A stretch of 64,000 nt of DNA, taken from Paraspadella gotoi (lineage: Eukaryota > Chaetognatha). The DNA is taken from the NCBI GenBank assembly GCA_051294375.1, contig CM119268.1:21502672-21566671 (forward strand). The letters run 5' to 3'. Position 1 is the stretch's first letter, and the number at the start of each line of letters is the position of its first letter. Positions 50,155 to 59,100 of the stretch are shown piece after piece. A program made the position numbers and the translations under genes. The notes under the pieces are model-generated. The model ran no database searches and was not told where the DNA came from. It saw only the letters and a program-made list of their open reading frames with translations.

Positions 50155-53100
50155 TTTACTTTTGCAAAAGTTTTTGATAGTCTGTCAAACACTGATGAAG
50201 GCTCGAACAAGAGTCGAAACATGTCTGTTTATATTAAATAAAAAATCGTTGTAGTATAAACTCTAAACTTTGTTTTCGCTAAAATATTAATTTATAAAAA
50301 AAAAATTTTATTACCCCTTTTTTGTGTAGCCCAAAGGTCCGGAAACGTATCCCGGGACATCTCATTCTTGTGCACTCGGTGCCGATTAAATCGATGGAAG
50401 AAGGAACCGTGTATTATATAAGGGTAGTACTATATATAAAATAAGCTGACTGGGCTACTATATAAAAAATAACTACAGATTAGTATTCACTAAAATGATA
50501 GTTTTCAGGATAGAACTGCTAAATTTTGATTCCAAACTTTCACTTCACCCTAATGTACAGTTTCATGTTTAAAATGTATGTATTATAATGATAAATAAAT
50601 AAAATAAATATAAACAACCATATTACTGCAGCTTTAAATATTTAGGAGCCAAAGGAATGAGTATATCAATAATGAGGAACTACAGATACTAATCGAGCTG
50701 CAGGTTTGTTGTTTTGTTTTATTTTGTTTAGTTGATTTTTAGTTGCCCCCTGAGTACTCGCGGCACAACTCTGTAAGACCCTAAGTTGTGATTATTCAAA
50801 TAGCGATGTCGCGATTCACAAATGAGTCGCAGTGGTGGTTGGCGACTTTGCCATGGCGATATCGCCTGGGCCCTGGCGATGTCGCCAGTGATAAAAGTAG
50901 CGAATATGATCAAAGGCGCGAGTTAGAGGAGAGGCTTGCGGCTGACGTTGAGGCACTGGGATGAACCGCAGACCCTGGTTAGGGTTGGGGAAGAGGTCCG
51001 CGGGTGATGCTAGGGTTAGAGTTTTGGCTGGGCATAAGACAGACGCCTTGGGCTCCGTGGCCCTAACCCTAAACCTATATGGTGAACTAAAATCAACCAA
51101 CTGTTCATCAGCTCAGGGAATGCTTATATTAAACGCTTCTGTCACTAACACATAACTATAAATACTGTCTCTTCACCTAATACATTCCCATGGCTCGCAA
51201 CATCACCTGTCTTATGCCAAGCCAAAACCCTAACCCTAGCGTCACCCCCGGGCCTCTCCTTAAACTAACTCGGGCCTGCCATACATCTCTGTGCCTCAGC
51301 CCTAATCCTAACCTGGGCCATCGACTTCGCCATGACGACCTCGCCATTTGGTAATATAGCTCTGAACTACATCTAGTTTTTAGTCGGATCTGCTTATCAG
51401 ACTCTATAATTCACTTTGTTGGTCCGTCGGTCTACCCCCTCAATCATGTCAGAACATCGAATTATGATAAATTATGCCCAAAAAAACGATGTCTGTCCTT
51501 CCATCTGTCTGTTCCACCTTAGCAAAAAATACCAATTACTTGTGATTGGATGGATGGATTGGAATGAAATTTTGTGTGTGGGTAGGGAAGTTTGTGATTG
51601 AGCTGGATATGAAGTTTTGATGGAATCGTATGAGTGGAAATGAGTTTAAATGGGAAAAAAAATTTCACTATTTGAACATTTACTCATGAGTGGACGGGGC
51701 GATTGAGTTGAAATTTTGTATTTGGATAGAAAAGTGTGTGATTAAACTGGAAATCAAGTTTCAATGGAATTAAATAATTAACTTGAATAAATTAATTATT
51801 AATTAAATAAATAATTAATTAACTTGAATTAAATAATTAATTAACTTGAATTAATTATTAATTAATTATAAATTAATTAATTACCGATAAGATCGTGGGC
51901 AGATCCGACATTGTTTGCTCAAACTTGTTTAGTTATGGCGATTTCGCCTAAACAAAACTCGGAGTAGAGTTAGGTTTAAGGTAGTTTAGGGTTAGGGTTG
52001 AGTTGGTTTGGTTTAGGGTTAGGGTTGAGTTGGTATTAGCTATTTATATTTAATTAAAGTTTTGTCATAAATAGAAAACTGAAGCTATATTTTATTTTTA
52101 AGANNNNNNNNNNNNNNNNNNNNNNNNNAAGAGAGAGATCATTTAGTGATGCTTGTGCGTAAACCTTTTTTCGCTTAAAAAAAGCTTAGGAGGCGTTAGG
52201 GGAGGGCGAAATCCGACAGCGATCCGGGTATAAAAAGTAAGAGGCGAACGCCAAACCGGGAGCGGGGGGGCAACATGGAGGCGGGGAGTGGAGGCGGGGC
52301 ATATTCATCGCCTCCAGCTCCCTGGTTTTTTATGATTATTTAGTTAGGCGATAATCATTTGCAATTTTTTCAAACTTTTTTCGTTATGGCCATTGGTCAA
52401 TAACATTTTGAGCACGAACTTTTTTCATTGAATTGCCTTCGTCAGTTGAACATAATCTGACGCTCTTACACATTTCACCTTTAAAGGTTGATGTATGGGA
52501 CGCTTGGGTGATGGCAAGAATGCGCTTGATGATTACATTCGTATTAGTTGGTTTCCTGTACACTGAGGTTTCAATTTTCCATCGTCTTTCTAGATATAAG
52601 GACATCAAGGAAGGCAGTTGACCATTCTTTCTAGCTCTTTTGAATTTCATGCGTGGGTGCACAGAATTAAGAGCCTCCTTAAAATCCTCACAAGGGGTCA
52701 GTGTATGTTGACTCGCTTCGGAGGCCTCTGCGTGAAGGTCGGTTGTCTTGAATGATGGAAAATGTATCATCCATAGTGACACGAGGAAGCGAGTAGTGTC
52801 TGGCCTTTGTCTCCATAGTTTTCAGCGCCGTTTTCATGGTATAATCCATCCATATCTGACTGATGGTTACCATGAGGGCAGAGGCCAATAGGACCACTGT
52901 CTTCAGCGGTGTAATGCCGGTCATTGTATATGAAATCAGACCTTTCCACGCAGAGTTTTGATGAGGTCTACAATTTCATTGGGGTAAGCTTAGTGCGTTT
53001 ATATAGATCAGAGTCTGTTTCTAATTCGTTTCTAATAACTTCAATTACAATCGAGAATAGGGACAGATGGGAACAAGGCCGCTGCATCCATACTGCCTGT

Positions 53101-56100
53101 AATTTCATTATTTTTTAATTTTAACCCCTTGATTTCTTTGACCAAACTCGACAGAATTTTTGCACGTGAGAGGCATTTTTCAATTATCGGTTGTATTAGC
53201 TTATTCAAATAGGCTGCTAGATTCTCTTGTGGCGCGTTTACGTGCGAAGTTATATTTCGAGCTGGATAATTCTTCTCAGGTTTGTGTGCCTTTATAGCGA
53301 CCGTGACAGCAGGGGTTGTTGAGCCAGATGGATAATTTTTTTATAGAGTTCATTATCGATTTTTCCATTATTCTTTAGTTCTCTGAGATGACGTTGGATT
53401 TTGCTCTCATAGGCAATTGTCCAGTTCGGCGTATCTTCGGTCGTATTTTGAAACTGGTCCTTGACTTTTTGAACGAGGTCTTCTCTTTGCCTTTCTTTTA
53501 TTTCTTCAAATTATAATATATTATACTCTTTTTCTATCAAGTGTTGCCTTTTCTGAACCCGAGTTCAGGCTCTTTCTCTGTACGATCTCTTGCGTGATGT
53601 TCGTTTTGATAAATTCTGATATTTTTTCTTTCTAAAAAAAAAATTCTGCTCAGGCGTGATCTGAATCGTTAAAAACGAGTTCAGGCTTTTCTCTCTGTCT
53701 CTTCCATCTCTCTCTATCTCTCTCCATCTCTCTCCGTCTCTCTCTCTGTGTGTCTGTTTCTCTCTTTACGATCTCTTGCGTGACCCTTCGTTTTTTGAAA
53801 CTTGATTTCAGCTTATCACACACTTTCCTACCCACATACAAAATTTCAGGTCAATCGCCCCTTACACTCATTACAATTGGTGTTCAAATAGTGAAATGTA
53901 TTTTTTTGTTTTTTCCATTTAAACTCATTTCCACTTGGGCGATTCCATCGAAAACTTAATATCCAGCTAAATCAAATACTTCCCACCCACATACAAAATT
54001 TTTATTCCAATCCATCCATCCAATCACGAGTAATTGGTGTTTTTTGCTTAGGTGGGATGGACGGACAGACAGATGGACCAACAGACAGACAGACGGATGG
54101 ACGGAAATCATTTTTTTTGCATAATTTATCATAATTTAATTCTGACATTATATATGTGAAAGCCCAACAAGATTGAGGGGGCGACCGACGGACCGACAAA
54201 ATGAATTATAGAGTCGGGATCTGCTGATAAGCAGATCCGACTAAAAAACGACATTTTTTAAGAATTGATAAATTATTCTCCGAATAAAAAACCGTAATAA
54301 AAAAAAAAAAGGGTAATAAACAGAACTGACCTTTTAACATTACTGCAACTTGTTCATATGATTCATATATTAATTGGGTGCTCAGAACTTTGAGCAATTT
54401 CATCTCTTTGTCATTCGGTTATTTATTTTTTTTATTTATGATTACAAATAATTGTTTTAATTAATTAATTAATTTGAATTAATTAATTATTTAAATAATT
54501 AACTTGAATTTAGTTAATTCAATTACCCGCATACTTCCGATCGTCGGGGCAGATGCCGACATTGTTTTGCTCAAACTTGTAGAATAATAAAATATTTATA
54601 TACTAAAAGGTTGCGGTCGTTCTTTAATGGTTTTGCAACAGATGCTGAAAAGGTTAATACATATACTGCCGGCTGCATAATCCAGCGTCCAACAAGCAGG
54701 TTATGTCGCCACGATGGCAACTGCAAGGAATGTACTGGACCAAGGATATGTATATTAGAACCAAACAGTAAAAATGAATTGGACAAAAAAACTCATGAAG
54801 GTTTATCTAATTCTAAAAATTTTTGTTCTGAAAAGAAGAGAAAAAATATATTAAGAAATTAGACAATCAAAATAAATTCAATGTAAAAGATAATAACTTA
54901 CAGAAAAAATATTTTTAGTCAGATCTGCTTATCAGCAGATCCCGACTTTATAATTCACTTTGTCGGTCCGTCGGTCCGCCCCCTCAATATTGTCGGGCAC
55001 TAACTTATATCATGTCAGAACATCGAATTATGATAAATTATGCAAAAAAAATGATGTCCGTCCGTCTGCCCGTCCGTCCGTCCGTCCATCCATCCGTCCG
55101 TCCGTCCCACCTTAGAAAAAAACACCAATTATTCGTGATTGGATGTATGGATTGGAATGAAATTTTGTGTGTGGGTGGCGAAGTGTGTGATTGAGCTGTA
55201 TATGAAGTTTCGATGGAATNNNNNNNNNNNNNNNNNNNNNNNNNATGAATAAGGGTGAAAAACTGAAATCACAATGACCAAATAATTACCATCTTTTTTG
55301 ATCTCACCCTTTAATATCAAACTTTTTTATTTTAAAAAATGATTATCTCATCTTTATTACAACGAAGGAAGTAGTCTCTTCGGAGGCGTGGGTTTGAATC
55401 CCACCGCTGCCACCACAACGAAGGAAGTAGCGTAGTTTATTAAGGAGAAATAGGAGTTGTATTGACATAAAAACACGTTGGGATGATGATAGTTAACATA
55501 CAAAAATATTAGATTATGCAGAGAAAAGGCAGGCAATAAACAATATAACAAATAGTCCATAAGGTTTGATGTTAGTTTCTTGAAGGTAAGTTGAAGAGTG
55601 ATCCAGTTCCTTCTCTCGTTTCTCTGCCGTCGGTTTCCTGAGGGAAGTCTCCTCTTCTGATTGGTCTATCAGAAGAAAAGACGAAGAAGCCAAGAGAGGC
55701 AAGCCACTTGATAATCCATTCTCTACGTTGATTACATAGCATAGTTAAATTTTCTATGAGTTAAAAATAGAGTAAGACATGATTTCTTCAGTTATTATCA
55801 ATGTAAATCTCATTCACTACCTAATTTGATAAAAAATATTAAAACAATTTTTATGGTACAAAGAACTTTTAACGATCAAATTGCTCATTTACGGATTTTA
55901 TTGATACAAACTCTTCAGGCAATCATAAATAAACAAGTTTGAGCAAACAATGTCGGATCTGCCTACGATAATTAATTAATTAATTAATCGATTAATTAAT
56001 TAATTAATTTTAATAATTAATTATAATTTATATTCAGCTTGTCATCATCGATGTCCTTAAAATTGAGTCAGGACAGTTATTAAATGTGTTTGTTACATTT

Positions 56101-59100
56101 CATCAAAACAAAAAAAAATTATTTCATGTCTCCTTCCTCTCTCTCTCTCTCTCACTCTCTCTCTCTCTCACTCTCTCTCTTTCTCTCTCTCTCACTCTCT
56201 CTTTTTCTCTCTCTCTCTCTTTTTATGCAATTGCGACGATCCTTATGCTTTTAAGATTTTTTTAACTTGCATAATTTTTTCAACTTGCATAATTTTTTCA
56301 ACCTGCATTCCGTCAAAACTTTATATTAGCTTCTTCACTCACTTTCCTACGGCTCACAAAATTTCATCTCAATCTATCATGGGTTAAAATAATAAAAAAT
56401 TCAAGTAAATGTGACTCATATTTTTTTCATTTAAACTCATTTCCACTGGTACGTTTCCACCGAAACTATATATCAAGCTTCGTCACACATTTTCCTACCC
56501 ACACACAAAATTTCAACTCAATCTTCTATCTAATTAGAGTATTTATTGGTTAAAATAAGTAAAAAGATTTAGTAAATGCGACTTATGTTTTTTCAATTTA
56601 AACTAATTTCCATGAACACGATTCCATCAAAACTTTATATCCAGCTTTATCACACACTTTCCACCACAAAAAAAATTTAATTCCAATCCAACCAGCCAAT
56701 CACGAGTTATTGGAGCCTTTTGCTAAGGTGGGACGGATGGACGGATTGGTTAACTAATTAATTAATTATTGATTAATTTATTTACTAATTGATTAATTAA
56801 CTGATTAATTATTTGATTTATTATTACATCCTGCATATACATTTATTATAAAAGAAAAAGAAGCATAATCAATTAGTGAAACAGGTTTTTGTTTTTTCCA
56901 TTAAACTCATTTCCACTCAAACTATTCATCGAAACTTGATTTCCTGTTCAATCACACACTTTCCTACCCACATACAAAATTCCAGGTCAATCAGCCAATC
57001 CACTCATGAGCAATTGGTGTTCAAATAGTGAATATATTTTTTTTGTTTTTTCCATTTAAACTCATTTCCACTTGGACGATTCCATCGAAACTTCATATCC
57101 ACCTCAATCACACATTCCTTATCCACACACAAAATTTTATTCAAATCCATCCATCCAATCACGAGTAATTGGTGTTTTTTGCTAAGGTTGGACGGACGGA
57201 GGACGGACGGACGGACGGACGGACGGACGGATATCATATTTTTGCATAATTTATCATAATTCGATGTCCTGACATGATACAAGTTAGTGCCACAATATTG
57301 AGGGGGCGGACCGATGGACCGACAAAGTGAATTATAGAGTCGGGATCTGCTGATAAGCAGATCCGACTAAAAAAGATTCAAGAAAATGTAAATTATGTTT
57401 TTTCCATTTTAACTCATTTCCACAGGCACAATTCCGTCAAAACTTTATATCTAGCTTCTTCACACACTTTCCTTTTCAATCTATTAATTAATTATGATTA
57501 ATTCGAGTAATTATGGTAAAATAGTAACATTGCAACTAACAAGATCGTGAAAACAAAAAGATTCAAATAAATGTGACTCATATTTTTTTTATTTAACTCA
57601 TTTTCACTCGTACGTTTCCACCAAAACTTGTATCAAGCTTCGTCACACTTTCCTACCCACAAACAAAATTTCAACTAAATCTATTCATCCAATTATGATT
57701 AAATAGAGAATTTATTGGTTAAAATAAGTAAAAAGATTTAGTAAATGCAACTTATGTTTTTTCCATTTAAACTCATTTCCACTCATATGATTCATCGAAA
57801 CTTTATGTCCAGCTTCATCTCACACTGTCCTACCCTCACACAAAATTTCATTCCAATTCAACAAGCCAATCACGAGTTATTGGAGCTTTTTGCTAAGATG
57901 GAACGGATGGACGGATTGATTGACTAATTAATTAATTATTGAATAATTAATAGACTAATGTGATTAATTAACTGATTAATTATTTGATTTATTAATAAAT
58001 CCTTCATTTACATTTAATATAAAAGGAAAAAGAAGCATAATCAATTAGTGAAACAGGTTTTTGTTTTTTTCCATTTAAACTCATTTCCACTCAAACGATT
58101 CCATCGAAACTTGATTTCCAGCTCAATCACACACTTTCCTACGCAAATACAAAATTTCAAGTCAATCGCCCCATCCACTCTTGAGTAATTGGTGTTCAAA
58201 TAGTGAAATTTATTTTTTTTTTTTTTTTCCATTTAAACTCATTTCCACTCGGACGATTCCATCGAAACTTCATATACAGCTCAATCACACACTTCGCCAC
58301 CACACACAAAATTTCATTCCAATCCATACATCCAATCACGAATAATTGGTGTTTTTTTCTAAGGTGGGACGGACGGACGGATGGATGGACGGACGGACGG
58401 ACGGGCAGACGGACGACATCATTTTTTTTGCATAATTATAATAATTCGATGTTCTGACATGAATAATATAAGTTAGTGCCCGACAATATTGAGGGGCGGA
58501 CCGACGGACCGACAAAGTGAATTATAAAGTCGGGATCTGCTGATAAGCAGATCTGACTAAAAATATTTTTTTCTGTAAATTATTATCTTTTACATTGAAT
58601 TTATTTTGATTGTCTAATTTCTTAATATATTTTTCCCTTCTTTTCAGAACAAAAATTTTTAGAATTAGATAAACCTTCATGAGTTTTTTTGTCCAATTCA
58701 TTTTTACTGTTTGGTTCTAATATACATATCCTGGTCCATACATCCTATGCATGCATCGGAATAACTTCTTTTGACCTGGATGCATCATATATGTATTAAC
58801 CTTTTCAGCATCTTGCAAAACCATTAAAGAACGACCGCAACCTTTTTAGTTATAATAAATATTTTATTATTCAACAAGTTTCAGCAAACAATGTCGGATC
58901 TGCCCACGATCATTATTGGTATTAATTAATAATTAACTAATTCAAGTTAATTATTTAAATAATTAATTAATTCAATTAATTAATTAATTAAAACAATTAT
59001 TTGTAATCATAAATAATAAAGATTCAAGTAAATGTGACTTTTGTTTTTTCCATTTAAACTCATTTTTTTCATAATTTTCATATTACATTTGGATTCAAAT

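Larger units (their letters stand above)
46486..50416. mobile_element. Long-terminal-inverted-repeat DNA transposon, about 3.9 kb, in a gene 2 intron
   Basis: Left arm about 46486-47565 and right arm about 49171-50416 are inverted copies. Shared landmarks in reverse order include GGCACCGAGTGCACAAGAAT, CGGACCTTTGGGCTACAC, the CCTAATATTGGCCTTCAT block, the CTCCAAGTGAGGTTGTTTGG block and a GTCTGTCTGTCTGACTGTTGG tract. Weaker inverted similarity continues to about 46020 and 50580. The unique core (47566-49170) holds one ORF (48463-49002). The family is not identified. Target-site duplications could not be located because the outer ends are diverged. Confidence 0.75.
54420..55219 (+). repeat. Inverted duplicate of 58240-59000
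   Basis: Contains the plus copy of gene 2 exon 6 and an adjoining hairpin element. The reverse complement is at 58240-59000. The segment stops at a 25-N gap (55220-55244). Confidence 0.7.

Noticed and set aside
54611-54862. Plus-strand 83-codon frame as a separate small cysteine-rich protein
   Set aside because: It is the noisy copy of gene 2 exon 6 with frame altered by indels. The start and end match exon 6 splice sites.
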